64,000 nt of DNA from Shinisaurus crocodilurus (GCA_021292165.1 CM037879.1:18995525-19059524), one strand, 5' to 3'; positions 29,824-40,742 are shown, counted from the stretch's first letter. Translations and numbers: made by a program. The notes: generated by a model from the letters alone, not told the origin.

Positions 29824-31616
29824 TTATGAAGAACAACAAAGCTAGTGGACCAGATGGGATTCCTGCTGAAATCTTTAAAGAAGGGGGCCCCGAACTTGTA
29901 CAACATCTTCATAAACTCATTGAAAAAATCTGGATAAGAGAAGAGATCCCAGAAGACTTCAGGGATGCCATAATTATCACCCTCTTTAAGAAGGGTGATA
30001 GAACAGACTGTGGAAACTACCGGGGCATTTCTCTCTTAGCAACCGCAGGTAAAATATTTGCTAGGATTCTCGCAAACCGTCTTCTATCTATTTCAGAAGA
30101 GATCCTCCCTGAAACTCAATATGGTTTCCGCCCCTCTAGAGGGACAGTAGACATGATTTTTACTGCACGTCAGCTCCAAGAAAAATGCCGGGAGCAAAAT
30201 CAACCCCTTTATATGGCATTTATCGATTTGGCTAAGGCCTTTGATACTGTAGACCGTACAGCTCTCTGGACTATCCTTATGAAAATTGGATGCCCCAATA
30301 AATTTGTGAATATCTTGCGACTTCTCCATGACAACATGACGGCAACGGTTTTGGATAACAACGGCTCTCATGGTGCTCCATTTAAAGTGGGATCAGGTGT
30401 TAAACAGGGATGTGTTATTGCCCCAACATTATTTGCCATTTTCATCGCCATGGTTTTACATCTTGTCAAGGGGAAACTTCCCACTGGTGTGGGAATTATA
30501 TATCGAACAGATGGAAAGCTTTTTAATCTCAGCAGACTGAAAGCAAAAAGTAAGGTAATTACAACCTCCGTTGTGGAACTTCAGTATGCTGATGATAATG
30601 TGGTCTCCGCACATTCAGAGGATGATCTCCAAACTATCCTAAATGCTTTTGCAGAAGCATACGAAAAACTTGGTCTCTCACTTAACATCAAAAAAACCAA
30701 AGTGCTTCATCAGCAAGTGCAAGCTAACCCTTTGGTGATGCCATCTGTCCAGCTTGGCGGGACAATACTGGAAAATGTCGATCATTTTCTCTATCTTGGC
30801 AGCTATCTTTCTGTTACAGCTAACATCGACAGTGAAATCCAGCATCGTTTGAGCTCCGCAAGTGCCGCATTTTCTCGAATGAAACATAGAGTGTTCGAGG
30901 ATCGGGATATTTGTAAGAAGACCAAAACACTGGTTTATGAAGCCATTGTATTACCAACTTTATTGTATGCCTGCGAAACATGGACTATCTATAAACGTCA
31001 CTTCCACCTCCTTGAAAGGTTTCATCAACGTTGCCTCCGGAAAATCCTGCGAATTACTTGGGAAGATAGACGAACAAATGTCAGTGTACTGGAAGAAGCA
31101 AAGACTACTAGCATTGAAAAAATGATCCTTCGACGCCAACTTCAGTGGACCGGTCATGTTGTTCGAATGCCTGACTGCCGTCTTCCAAAGCAGTTACTTT
31201 ACTCCCAACTCAAGGATGGAAAGCGGAATATCGGTGGTCAATATAAGAGGTTTAAAGATGTTCATAAGGCTAATCTAAAAAAATGCAATATAAACATCGA
31301 AAACTGGGAAGCTCTGGCCCATGAACGATCTAAATGGAGGTTGGCCTTTCACAAAGGTACCATGGACTTTGAAGAAGCCCGAGTGCAAGGTGAAAGGGAG
31401 AAACGTGCTAAGCGAAAAGCACGTCAAATGAATCCTTTACAGGACCATCTTCTATCTGGTAACCTGTGTCCTCACTGTGGGAAGCTTTGTGGATCTAGAA
31501 TTGGCCTCCACAGTCACTTACGGACCCATCGCTAGAGACTACACAATCTTCTTTAGAATTTCCTCCTTTTATCCCGGAAGACAATCTTACTCGGTCACGA
31601 GTGATCGCCTGATGAT
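29824..31616 (+). mobile_element. RTE-like LINE, 5'-truncated, copy 1
   Basis: Contains the complete open frame 29826..31535 and a short 3' UTR ending TCGCCTGATGAT. A copy at 49768..51476 in inverse orientation has about 2% differences by eye and a longer (TGATGA)n tail, so the family moved recently. The endonuclease region upstream is absent. The 5' boundary is approximate. Clade (RTE, RTEX or a relative) is inferred from its layout. Confidence 0.85.
29826..31535 (+). CDS. RTE-like LINE ORF2 fragment: reverse transcriptase plus C-terminal C2H2 zinc finger
   Basis: 569 uninterrupted codons. The frame opens MKNNKASGPDGIPAEIF, the first RT block. It continues with DCGNYRGISLLATAGKI (61-77), QYGFRPSRGTVD (98-109), AFIDLAKAFDTVD (131-143), GSGVKQGCVIAPTLF (189-203) and catalytic YADD (254-257). 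The connection region has LPTLLYACETWT and TGHVVRMPDCRLPKQLL. A basic, Lys/Arg-rich stretch leads to an exact C-x2-C-x12-H-x3-H finger at residues 548-568. Members copy their own RNA at a nicked site in the nucleus. This copy lacks the endonuclease, so it is probably not autonomous, though nothing else in the frame is broken. It lies in the SRBD1 intron, antisense to SRBD1. Confidence 0.8.
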   Translation: MKNNKASGPDGIPAEIFKEGGPELVQHLHKLIEKIWIREEIPEDFRDAIIITLFKKGDRTDCGNYRGISLLATAGKIFARILANRLLSISEEILPETQYGFRPSRGTVDMIFTARQLQEKCREQNQPLYMAFIDLAKAFDTVDRTALWTILMKIGCPNKFVNILRLLHDNMTATVLDNNGSHGAPFKVGSGVKQGCVIAPTLFAIFIAMVLHLVKGKLPTGVGIIYRTDGKLFNLSRLKAKSKVITTSVVELQYADDNVVSAHSEDDLQTILNAFAEAYEKLGLSLNIKKTKVLHQQVQANPLVMPSVQLGGTILENVDHFLYLGSYLSVTANIDSEIQHRLSSASAAFSRMKHRVFEDRDICKKTKTLVYEAIVLPTLLYACETWTIYKRHFHLLERFHQRCLRKILRITWEDRRTNVSVLEEAKTTSIEKMILRRQLQWTGHVVRMPDCRLPKQLLYSQLKDGKRNIGGQYKRFKDVHKANLKKCNINIENWEALAHERSKWRLAFHKGTMDFEEARVQGEREKRAKRKARQMNPLQDHLLSGNLCPHCGKLCGSRIGLHSHLRTHR

Positions 31617-32720
31617 TCCTACCCTTAAGACTGGGGACTGAACTACTTCCAGGTAAGAATCGACTGACTTTACTTCCAAGTAAATGTTCCTCCAGCATCT
31701 GCAAGAAATGTGTGGATCACAATTTCATAAGGCAGTACAGAAGCAATGGGGGTGGGTGGGAGAGAGATCCTATCCTTACTTCTCTTAAATGACAGCTGTT
31801 CTGGATTATGGCACACTTAACTGTACGATTTCATATTAGTGGGAGATTTCATTCTTTTCCAGAAGTTTACAAATCAGCAAGCAAAAATGTTTGAGATGCA
31901 CACTATGCTAAAATAATCATCTATCAAAGCCACAATTTTCGACAATTGTTGGTTATCATTCTTGACATTCCCTTTCCTTTTGCAATTCTCCCTCCACCAA
32001 AACATAGACTGCATGGTCCTCGGGGCACAGCATTTCTGCTTTTTGTTTCTGTCAGCATTTAGCCCTGCTGGAACCTGGGGTCTCCTCAAAGGAGGAGCAG
32101 GGGAGCAGGACTTCTCCCCAGGAGACACACACCCCCACTGCTGGCAGCTCTGAGAAGCCTTTTGACCTAGATATTCCAGCTGCAGGACTGGAGGTCTCCA
32201 TACGGGTTACCTGGGTCCTAGGCCAACTCCTGGACACCTCCCTCTGTCATCCCCAGAGCAGAAGAGATGGAAAGCCAGAGAGGAGCTGCAGGGTTACCGG
32301 CAAAGTGCCCAGTTAGCTGCACGTGAATCTACCCGAGAGAAGAGGAAAGCTCAAGAAAGCACCCTCCTGGATCAGAACCTGGCTGAGAGCCAGCATGGGG
32401 TGAAGCCTCCATCTCCTTTGCAAGTTCTCAGTCTAAGCTCCCTTATGACACCCAGCTCCCATGCCTAAGGTGTCCTGAACAGAGGAACAGACAGCTCCAC
32501 ATGCGTTGATGGTGCTAATAAAGAATACTTCCTAATAAATCCTAAGTGCCTTTAGTTTTAAGTAAAAGCACACAATAGACGATCTTCATGATTAAACTCT
32601 TCACGTGCCTATGGTCTGGTTCACACATGCATTCATGTACATTGCTTGATTTCTCATCGTATGACTACTCAACAGTTGACAACTCACAGCTGAATACATG
32701 AAGGGACACCACTATGAGAA
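31617..32720. other. intronic sequence, possible old LTR-like patch
   Basis: 32060..32545 is more GC-rich and ends with AATAAAGAATACTTCCTAAT, faintly like an LTR with a polyadenylation signal, but no ends or duplication could be fixed. The rest is unrecognised. Confidence 0.35.
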
Positions 32721-32727
32721 GGGCCAC

Positions 32728-32780
32728 AGCTCAGTGGTAGAGCACCTGCTTTACATACAAAAGGTCCCAGGTTCAGTCCC
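32728..32780 (+). promoter_or_regulatory. tRNA-type internal Pol III promoter (A and B boxes) of the SINE
   Basis: A box AGCTCAGTGGTAGAGC (32728..32743) and B box GGTTCAGTCCC (32770..32780). They are SINE-internal; the rest does not fold as a full tRNA, so this is not a tRNA gene. Confidence 0.75.
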
Positions 32781-32871
32781 CAGCATCTGCAGGTAGGGCT
32801 GGGAAAGACTCCCGTCTGAAGAGTTGCTGCCTGTCAGTGTTGAGAATACTGAGCTAGTTGGACCAACATCT

Positions 32872-33100
32872 TCATTTATTTATTTATTATATTTATACCC
32901 TCCTTTTTCCCCTGCAAGGAGCCCAAGGCAGCTTACATTATCCTCCTCTCCCATTTTTTCCTCACAACAATGTGAGGTAGGTTAGACTGAGAGTCTGTGA
33001 CTGGCCCAAAGTCACCCAGTGAGTTTCATGGCCGAGCAGGGACTAGAATCTGGATCTCCTGAGTCCCAGTCCAACACTCTCACCACTACGCCACACTGGC
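32872..33100 (-). mobile_element. MIR-type SINE, full length, inserted in another SINE
   Basis: The complement has the head GCCAGTGTGGCGTAGTGGTG, CORE, CTGCCTTGGGCTCCTTGCAG and a (TAAA)n tail (32872..32890 on the plus strand as T-rich). Confidence 0.92.
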
Positions 33101-33226
33101 AGCTTCCTATGTTCCTATGAGGTGATATTAAAGTTCCATATGAGGTGTTTGGTCTGTAATATTTATTCATATGTCTAGGTCATCACCTGACAATCAGTTT
33201 CTGAAGTGGACTGGGACAATTCACTA

Positions 33227-33565
33227 TGAGCTTTTCTACATGAGGCATTTATTGTGCGCTCATCATTTCCTACTCACGGTTGTATACAGGTTCTTTAGAC
33301 AACACTGTGATCCTCCAGTTTCACTTCTTTTTTTAAAGAGCATTTTCTGCAAGTTTTTTTTAGAGCAGGGAAAATGCGATATTACTTGTGAAAGTGAAAG
33401 AAAATGCTTTTTTCCATGTGTACTTGCGCTATTCTGCTATACCACAGTGCCCCCTAGAGGTTATGTAGCAGGAAAGGAAACACTGTTCATGTAGTGCTCA
33501 GATTCCAATTCTGCAACAAAACCGAAGTAGATACAGCGGATTAACAGCCTCATGTAGAAAAGCCC
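33227..33565. mobile_element. TIR MITE (GCTTTTCTACATGAGGC family), copy 1
   Basis: Left GCTTTTCTACATGAGGCATT and right GCCTCATGTAGAAAAGCCC are inverted. Shares the left TTATTGTGCGCTC and interior features with 49220..49593. Confidence 0.7.
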
Positions 33566-33744
33566 TCTCTCTCAGAATCAGTTCCCTATATTCAAAATAG
33601 GAATTTTAGTGACCTTGCACACAGCAAAGCTGTATTTTGCAAGCCCTGAAAAAATGGTGAAGCAATCAACAAATAGTCATTTTCCTTTTAGCTGAGGGCC
33701 AAAACATACATTACTTTACTCTAGAGAAGGCAGGGGGGGGGGAA

Positions 33745-33925
33745 CCCACATCAGGACCCTAGGGTGAGGGATTGGGGGGCTTTAACTCTCCCCCCTCTGC
33801 TATGGGCCCAACCCAGTTCGGGGGACCTGCACCTGACATTTTGATTGCAAAACTGAAAAAGGGGTAAGGATCAAAGCCTCCCTACCAATCACGCTAGGGA
33901 CCCAATTTGGCAGGGCCCCTGTACC
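33745..33925. mobile_element. inverted-repeat element (CCCTAG/CTAGGG), copy 1
   Basis: GGACCCTAGGGTGAGGGATT...GGGGGCTTTAAC at left is roughly the inverse of AGGATCAAAGCCTCCC...CACGCTAGGGACC at right. A diverged relative lies at 48950..49205. Confidence 0.45.
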
Positions 33926-35737
33926 TGCTTCAGAGTTAAAAAATGAATACTACATCTAGCTGCTAGCAGTGTCTTTAAATTAATGTCTACTTCGGCCCTC
34001 CCACAATCAGCTTGGTAGGGTTTTATAAAACCAATTCTAGGCTAAATAAAAGCAGATGTGGCTTTTTAAAGAAATGAAAATCAGAATTATGCAAGTAATG
34101 AAAATGGATCAGAAAAGGCCACCACACGGTGTGCAATTATCATAAAAGGCATCATCTGATTGCGTTTACAAAAATACCCTTTATTAGCAGATATAGGTCT
34201 CTTCCCTTTATTTTGCGGAACTGACTCCTTCCTCCTCACTATTTTGTACTGAGAGAAATGTTAAAGTGGCAAACCATGTTAGGATCACAGCTAGCTTGTG
34301 TAACGCCTGCAAAACCTTTTATTTAAACTCCAAATGTCACACTTCATCATAGAGCTGTCAGCTATTGTTGCTTTTTAATGTACTGAATTCAATCATGTTG
34401 ACATAGAATTTGACATGGATTAACACAACAATTAAAACAAAAGGGGGGCAAAGTAAAATTTCCTTGATTCCCTGTGCTCTTGTGACCTAAATATCAAATA
34501 AAAATGGAGACACAGTAAACAAGAACAAATCGCTGCAGAAACTAATTTCACCATAGACTAGACATCTTCCTAAGCCTAGATGATGACCCGCCAAATGCTG
34601 TCACTTCTCTTAAGAAGTAGGCCTTTAATGCCACCTACGTTCCTGGAGTTTTATTCATCACTCATTACAGGCTTCCAAGTAACTTGAAGAACAACATCAT
34701 CATGATTATTTACATATATGATTAACTGTAGGACTTTTGCAAAACTAGATATGTCTGGAAGCATGAAGGAATTCATGATTGTAACTTACATGCTGGTAGG
34801 GAACAAGTAGTAACAGGCCCCCAGCAAGGTGGAGCCATTCAGGAAGCTGGCTAGGCGCTGATCACCAGATGCTCTTGAGGCTACAAGGAGCCAGAATTAG
34901 CCTGTGCCATTTTGGGAGACCTGCACATTTCTGCCTCTCTCACACTTTTGCCTACAGTATCCACAGCCCTTGAAGGTAAAGGGCAGGAAGAGCAATATGC
35001 AACCCCAATGGTGGGAACATGCTGTTTCAACTGGACTAATTTCTGGCAAGCTGGGTGTGAGGAATCGGTCTCTGTCTTCTCCTCAGGAGCTTCGGAGAAA
35101 GCACAGAGATTGATCTTTTCCCTGCCTCTCATGCACCCACAGGTCAGGAGAGATGGTGGTAGCGGTAGGTAGAATGGGAACAGGAGAAAGTGAGAGGGGG
35201 CGGGGTAGCCAGAGCTGGAGGAAGGCAACTACCATCTCAGGAAACTTCTTAGTGTTTGAATGTCAGCATGCTAAATTTGAATAAACAGCCATTGCACAGA
35301 TGCAACGCTTGGTAAATTACAATGCAAGGATGGGTTGACATGACTAGTTGCAATCTGATCAAGAGAGCCATGTAGAATGTAGGATATATTCTCCTTGGCA
35401 CAGTACATGAAAGGGGCACCTGGACACAATTCCACATTTATCCCCACCATGTTATCTCATGAAGGAAAAAAGGCCTCAAATAAGCCTGTCTTAAGTTTCT
35501 CATAAGTTATTTGATGTTACTACATCATAAACAGAGTTATCAAGGCTGGCCCTGCCATTCAACAAGGTGAAGCAACTTGCTTCAGGCAGCACCATGAGGA
35601 GAGACAGATGAAGGCAGGAACTGGTGTCTGCGTGGTGCAGCAAGACTTTTTACACTGTTGGCAGTAGCCGGTGGTGATGGTGGTGGTGGGGCACTCTTTG
35701 AGCTTTGATACTGGCAACAAAACATGATACGAACATG
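33926..35737. other. intronic sequence, nothing recognised
   Basis: AT-rich to 34700, then mixed composition. No gene or repeat supported. Confidence 0.4.
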
Positions 35738-35905
35738 ACATAAGAGGGGCCTTGTTGGATCAGACTGAAAGCCTATCTAGTCCAGCATTCTGTTCACACT
35801 GCGGCCAACCAGCTGCCCATAAGCAGGACATAAGGGCAACAGCACCCTCCCACTCATGTTTCCAGCAACTGGCATAAAGAGGCATACTGTCCCTGATACT
35901 GCAGG
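35738..35905 (-). mobile_element. CR1-like LINE 3' UTR fragment
   Basis: The complement has GAACAGAATGCTGGACTAGA and GATCCAACAAGGCCCCTCTT, as in the 3' ends at 44700 and 56295. Confidence 0.65.
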
Positions 35906-36459
35906 TATTCTAGCCCAAAATATTTAAGTATGTGGATCCCTCTCAAGATATTTAGTTCTGTTTCCCTCAGAAATCCTTAGGAGAAATAATGGAGGCAAAA
36001 ACCTGGTTACAACCCTGGGCATGCATGAACACTCACAGATATGGTTGAGAAATTTCACTGATGTTTTTTCCAGCTTCCGCATTAGGTGGAATCTCAACAG
36101 TCACTCTAGTTTTTCATTTGTAATGTTAATTTCAACTCTGTGTCTAACAACTTAGAGCAACCATAATAATATATAATAAAAATAATAGGTATTATGCTAT
36201 CGTTGACCAAGACAAATCAAGGATTGTGTTAAGAGGCTACATAAGAGGAGTTGCCTCCCCTAACAGCATGTAGCTATCCTATAGGGAGGTCTGCCTCACA
36301 ACTAAGAAACTGGCATTTCACAGTGTTCATTGAAAAGACCCTATTCTTTCCCCACTGAAAATAAATCCACCTATCCACCTTCTAATAGCTGTGCCAAAAT
36401 GAAAAACAACATGCCACTATTTTTTATTTCATCGTTATGGTCACTGTAAATATCACACT
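35906..36459. other. intronic sequence, nothing recognised
   Basis: AT-rich, no supported feature. Confidence 0.4.
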
Positions 36460-36625
36460 TTGCTGTTTTTATCAGTTTTATTGATTTTTGTGATGTTTTA
36501 ACTTACCTGTTTTTTATATTTTGATCGTTATTTTGCATTTTACTTTGTATTTTACTGTTAGCCACCTTGAGCATCATTTGGTGGAAAGGTGGGATACAAC
36601 CTTTCCACCAAATATATATATATAT
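36460..36625 (+). mobile_element. L2-like LINE 3' end
   Basis: AGTTTTATTGATTTTTG...TTAGCCACCTTGAGCATC and GGTGGGATACAAC, the L2-like 3' signature, followed by an AT-rich tail. Confidence 0.6.
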
Positions 36626-36832
36626 AAATATATAAAAAGATTTATGGAAGTCAGTATTTTAAACAGCCAAGACAAATCAGTAAAAATGTCCAGAAAAAGA
36701 CAGGGTCAAAGATTCCGACTTGGTTTCAATAAATTGCTTTATACTGAATTAGTAAGCAGCTTTTAAAAATATTTGATTTTTAGCACTTGGCGGAAATCAG
36801 CTCCCTTTCATTATTGTTTGTGTGTTTGTTTG

Positions 36833-37080
36833 GGCAGAATCCAATGGGACAATTCTCTTGTGCCCCAATTCCCATCCGCAAGCAGCACCCTCCGCTTGTG
36901 GAACCAAGTTTTAGTACTTCCAGGAGCAACTGGAAATGAGCAAAAATTCTTGTTTCTGGAGCTCACATAAGGGAGCTCTGCTAACCTGTCCCAATCGAGT
37001 TTCCAGGATTTAGTGCTTCCCAGAGGAAGCCCGAAATGAGTGGGTCCAGCTTGTGCAATGGAATTGGCGGGACACACTTA
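36833..37080. mobile_element. MITE-like element with GGGCAGAATCC end
   Basis: Starts GGGCAGAATCCAATGGGAC and ends GCAATGGAATTGGCGGGACA, roughly inverted. Internal GAAATGAG motifs are shared with 25504..25806. Confidence 0.4.
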
Positions 37081-38648
37081 GCTTGACTTCACTTTTCTAC
37101 TTCATGCATAAATGTGTTGTTATTAATTTCAATACTCTCTCTTTTTAAAAAATATATTATTATTTGTAATAATAGTATCTAAAAAAACTGAGTGCTGAAC
37201 AGAACATAGAGGCCATGCCCAACAGACTTATACTAAAATTTAGACAAAGAACAAAATACCTCAAATAAAATAGAATAAAATGCAAAACTGGAGGAGAAGA
37301 AAACTAAAAACAATTAGACACAGGATAGCTGAACTAGGGGAGAATTAAGCAGCTTTCTAAAAGGAGGAGAATTGATTGAATGAAGATTGTCTGGTAAATA
37401 TTTCTATACGTATGAAGCAATAAGAAAAAAGGCACAAATATGTGAAACAGAGAAAGAAAAATGGAGTCTGACAGCAATAAGTGAGAAACACAAGGAATGA
37501 TAAGAGAAAGGAGGGGGTGAAAGACAAGCAGGAGCTAGCGACGAATATGTCTGAATGTATTAACAGCCGTATATAGTAATAAAAAATATTACTAAGAATA
37601 CTTTTTGTATTCTTAGTAAAAGAAACAGTCCTAAAAAGGACATCAGGAACAAAAATAAACACATGAAAAACCAAGAGACCCAGAGTTACGATTTCATTTT
37701 CACGTAGTGGTAAACCAGGGTTGCATATTATGCAACCACAATATGTTCCTGACGGCCACTGGAAGTCCCCAGTTCAAAGACTGTTAATTCTTGCAGAGCA
37801 ACACAATGGTGGCTGGTCCTCTCTTGGTCTTACGTTTCTGGCTGCCACTACAAAGCCGTCGTTGCTCAAGCGGAGATTAGCTTGGAACTCCCTCAGTCCT
37901 TCTGTGCCTTAGCTTGTTCTGTGCTGAACTACTGGCCGGTTACAAGGCAAACGTCACCGCCAGAGTTTCAAGGGAGACAGGTAAAATGTCCCATTTTCAG
38001 GGAAAGCTGGAAAAGGCCTGTAGAAAGTTTCCTCATGTTGTGGAAGTACCTTTACAATTTTGACCACTCCTACAGCTAGACACAAGTGTTTTTATATAGG
38101 TGGTGGAGGAGAGAAAAATTACGTAAACGCTATTGCAATCAGTTCTTTGTCGACTGGAGTTATTCCTACTTTAAAAGCAGATATAAAATCATCAAGATAA
38201 AGCCTTGTCAAACACACTGAATACATTACCACATATGTCATATGTTGGAGACAGTAGGTATGCTATGGATACCATTGAACAGACCTTGTTCAGGCAATTT
38301 CCCCCCTAGTTTCTGTATCATGTAAATCCCCAGCAGACATATATCCCAATTATGCTCTGGATAAATCTAGTCAACAAGTAAATTATCCAAGACCTCTAAA
38401 TAAGGGAAGTTCTCAATTTATAATTTGTTTCTATGACCATGCAAAACTATGTGGATGCAGACATTAACGTTCAAAAAACTCATGAAAGGAAAATCATTCA
38501 GAGGTACAGGTCGCAGCATTAACATAGTTTCACCCCTGTATCTTCTTAAGCTCCAGCCTTTTATAACATTGCCATACCTTATTTAATGGTTGTAACATAT
38601 ACATACACTCTGATTGTCATACAAGTAAGAAAGTAATGAATAGTTTAC
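37081..38648. other. intronic sequence before the exon donor
   Basis: Repeat-poor, AT-rich intron directly downstream (minus strand) of the exon at 38649. A short inverted repeat (AAAAATATTACTAAGAATAC / GTATTCTTAGTA) lies at about 37580..37620. Confidence 0.45.
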
Positions 38649-38740
38649 CTGCACTTCGTAGGTTAGGGTCTAAATCAGGCATCTCTTTACATGCTTCTGG
38701 ACTAACACTGTATATAGAGGCTCCTGCTTCATTGGTAATG
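38649..38740 (-). CDS. SRBD1: SRBD1 coding exon, YqgF/RNase H-like region
   Basis: Minus-strand exon of 92 nt: 1 nt finishing a codon (phase 2 entry), 30 codons, and 1 nt beginning the Val codon completed at 595. It encodes [20 protein letters not shown] followed by [10 protein letters not shown]. The NEAGAS-YS and DLD-LR-A patterns are diagnostic of the SRBD1/Tex family. The acceptor TTTCTGTTCTGCAG and donor CAG|GTAAAC are canonical. The exon directly precedes 513..595 in the transcript, 38 kb away. The preceding exon, expected to carry a GNGTACRET-type motif, was searched for up to 64000 and not found, so it probably lies beyond the window. Products of this gene are predicted nucleic-acid-binding proteins; the function is not well established. 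Confidence 0.93.
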
Positions 38741-39133
38741 CTGCAGAACAGAAAGCAAATCATCAAAACCTTGAAAAACACATTGTATGAGCCAGAACAC
38801 AATTTCTTGCATTTTAACAACATTAATACAAAATACAGACTGATTGCTTATTAAAAAGAAAAGAAAGGAACTAATGTCAGAGCCTAAAATGCACCAGCCA
38901 CTATATAAAAGTGCACCTTAATCTTGATCTTAAGTATATGTATTTGAAAGCAATCTGAATTGAAATGTATAGGATTTATTTCCAATATTTTGTATCTAAG
39001 TGAAAGACCAGGAATAATCATACATGTGAATGTCTCCAGGGTACATTTCACCTTTCACTCATGCCACCTTCTCCTTTGCTTTCATTGTGTTACCTATAAG
39101 TGAAAGAATGCTTGTTTGATTTCATTTTGGTTT

Positions 39134-39134
<1 letters not shown>

Positions 39135-39164
<30 letters not shown>
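39135..39164. repeat. (AC)n microsatellite
   Basis: About 14 AC units. Confidence 0.9.
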
Positions 39165-39393
39165 CCAAAAAACACCCATCTGAAAATCTCCTGCCTTTCA
39201 ATTTAGGCTGATTACACTATTAAAACAGGACTTATTAAAAAAAACTGACAAGACTGCATCCTATGTACATTGCTCACACCAACTGTCATTTAACATAAAA
39301 CATTCTGAACACATCTAAAAATAGATCGATCCCAAGTAAAGTTACTTAAATATACAGCAGAATGGGTCAGAATTGGAAAGCACTTTGAAAACT

Positions 39394-39410
39394 GGGGGGG
39401 GGGGGGGGGG
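39394..39410. repeat. (G)17 homopolymer
   Basis: Uninterrupted G run followed by AT-rich (TATAT)n-like sequence at 39440..39468. Confidence 0.85.
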
Positions 39411-39834
39411 TTGAACAATCCTTAGTATAAATTTATTATTTTTGTATATTATATTATATTATATTATTTATTTAGGCCACATTTTGTAAAATCTAATATA
39501 GCACAATAGTAACAAGACGTAATTGCTCATTCACCAGAACAATCACTGGCCAGTTCCTAATTGCTACATACGAATTCTAAACTGTAGTTCTAGAATTATA
39601 GATACCGTAAGTGTGGCATTGTCGGAAGTCATTCAATTGCAAAAATAACACACTACCCAATTCAGTAAAGGACTACTCTCTCTCTCCCACCCCCACGCAC
39701 GCACACACCAAACTCACACACATACAACCTACAGGTATGTTAAAGCATTCCTGAATATAAAGCACAGCACTAACTCATGAAATGGTGATAAACCCGGCTA
39801 TTTCTGTTGCTATCCTGTCTTACCACAGTGCACT

Positions 39835-39839
<5 letters not shown>

Positions 39840-39867
<28 letters not shown>

Positions 39868-39868
39868 C
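39840..39868. repeat. (AC)n microsatellite
   Basis: About 14 AC units. Confidence 0.9.
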
Positions 39869-40443
39869 TGTCTCCTCTAAAAGCTACCAGAGTCACAACA
39901 TCACATACAAGGTCAGCCTTAATAGCTGAAGTTACCAAACCCAAAATGCAAACTTACAAGGCAGGAGTATCAACTTTCCTTCATTTAGGCGCACTCAAAT
40001 GCCCCCAAAATTTCAGACAGCCAGATACGAAGGCGAACTGAATAACTATCAAAATTGTATCATATTTTTAAAAACTAACATAGAAATCCTGAGGAGATGA
40101 TCAGCTAAGAGAAAATAAGCTCCTTTTAACTACTATTGAAAACCTTGACTGAATACATTGAGAGAAAACAATGGCATTTCTGTTCATAGCAAAGAACCAG
40201 CCCCTTTAAGCCCCTTTAAAAATCTACAGGTCAGAGGCAATTGGACTCAATTTTATTCAAATATTCAAAGCCAAGATGCATACAGTTGCTGAACTGCCAA
40301 GAAACAATTTATTATACAGTACATGTTGACAAGATAGATAGATAGATAGAACTGGTGGAGTCCCCCCACCCCCAACTGAATTTGTGGGTAACTCTACAAA
40401 TTTTAGCACAGGAAAAATGACACTGAAGAACCTAGTCAAAAAG

Positions 40444-40464
40444 GTGTGTGTGTGTGTGTGTGTG
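40444..40464. repeat. (GT)n microsatellite
   Basis: About 10 GT units; a (GATA)n run of four units is at about 40332..40350. Confidence 0.88.
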
Positions 40465-40705
40465 CATGTGAAAAAACAATTAAAGCACTTTCAAAATGTT
40501 CTGAATTACACAGATTGCTAACTACTACATGCAGAGAATGCCACTCAACTCTTTCCTGTTGCAGGCTTGAAAAATACAACGAGAGGAAAAAAAGAACTTT
40601 CAGAAACAGCTGAAACAAAAGCCATTTCTCCCAAGTGCAATTGCTTTAAGTCACCCGTCACCCCCGCATTTCCAAGTCTCTAATTCCAAAGAAAACGCAG
40701 CATGG

Positions 40706-40706
<1 letters not shown>

Positions 40707-40740
<34 letters not shown>
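40707..40740. repeat. (AT)n microsatellite
   Basis: About 17 AT units. Confidence 0.9.

Positions 40741-40742
<2 letters not shown>

Larger units (their letters stand above)
32721..33122 (+). mobile_element. tRNA(Ala)-like SINE, split by a MIR-type SINE
   Basis: GGGCCACAGCTCAGTGGTAG head, GGTTCAGTCCCCAGCATCTG, the TGCTGCCTGTCAGTGTTGAG body and GAGCTAGTTGGACCAAC. It resumes after the inserted SINE (32872..33100) with AGCTTCCTATGTTCCTATG. The CR1-like TTCCTATG tail suggests CR1-type mobilisation. Confidence 0.85.
596..38648 (-). other. SRBD1: SRBD1 intron, complete, 38.05 kb
   Basis: Intron between the two recognised exons. The donor is GTAAAC (complement of 38643..38648) and the acceptor AG is the complement of 596..597. 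The peptide is continuous across it (phase 1 split of a Val codon), so no constitutive exon is expected inside. Its content is almost wholly transposons, described separately, with a few repeat-poor stretches. Confidence 0.85.

Noticed and set aside
32721..32790. A tRNA(Ala) gene
   Set aside because: Has A and B boxes but continues as a repeated SINE body; the cloverleaf is not maintained and copies recur at 29401 and 49698.
39940..40000. Possible minus-strand exon ending CCTT|GTAAGT near 39955
   Set aside because: Donor-like sequence only; the upstream peptide has no SRBD1 similarity and no good acceptor was seen.
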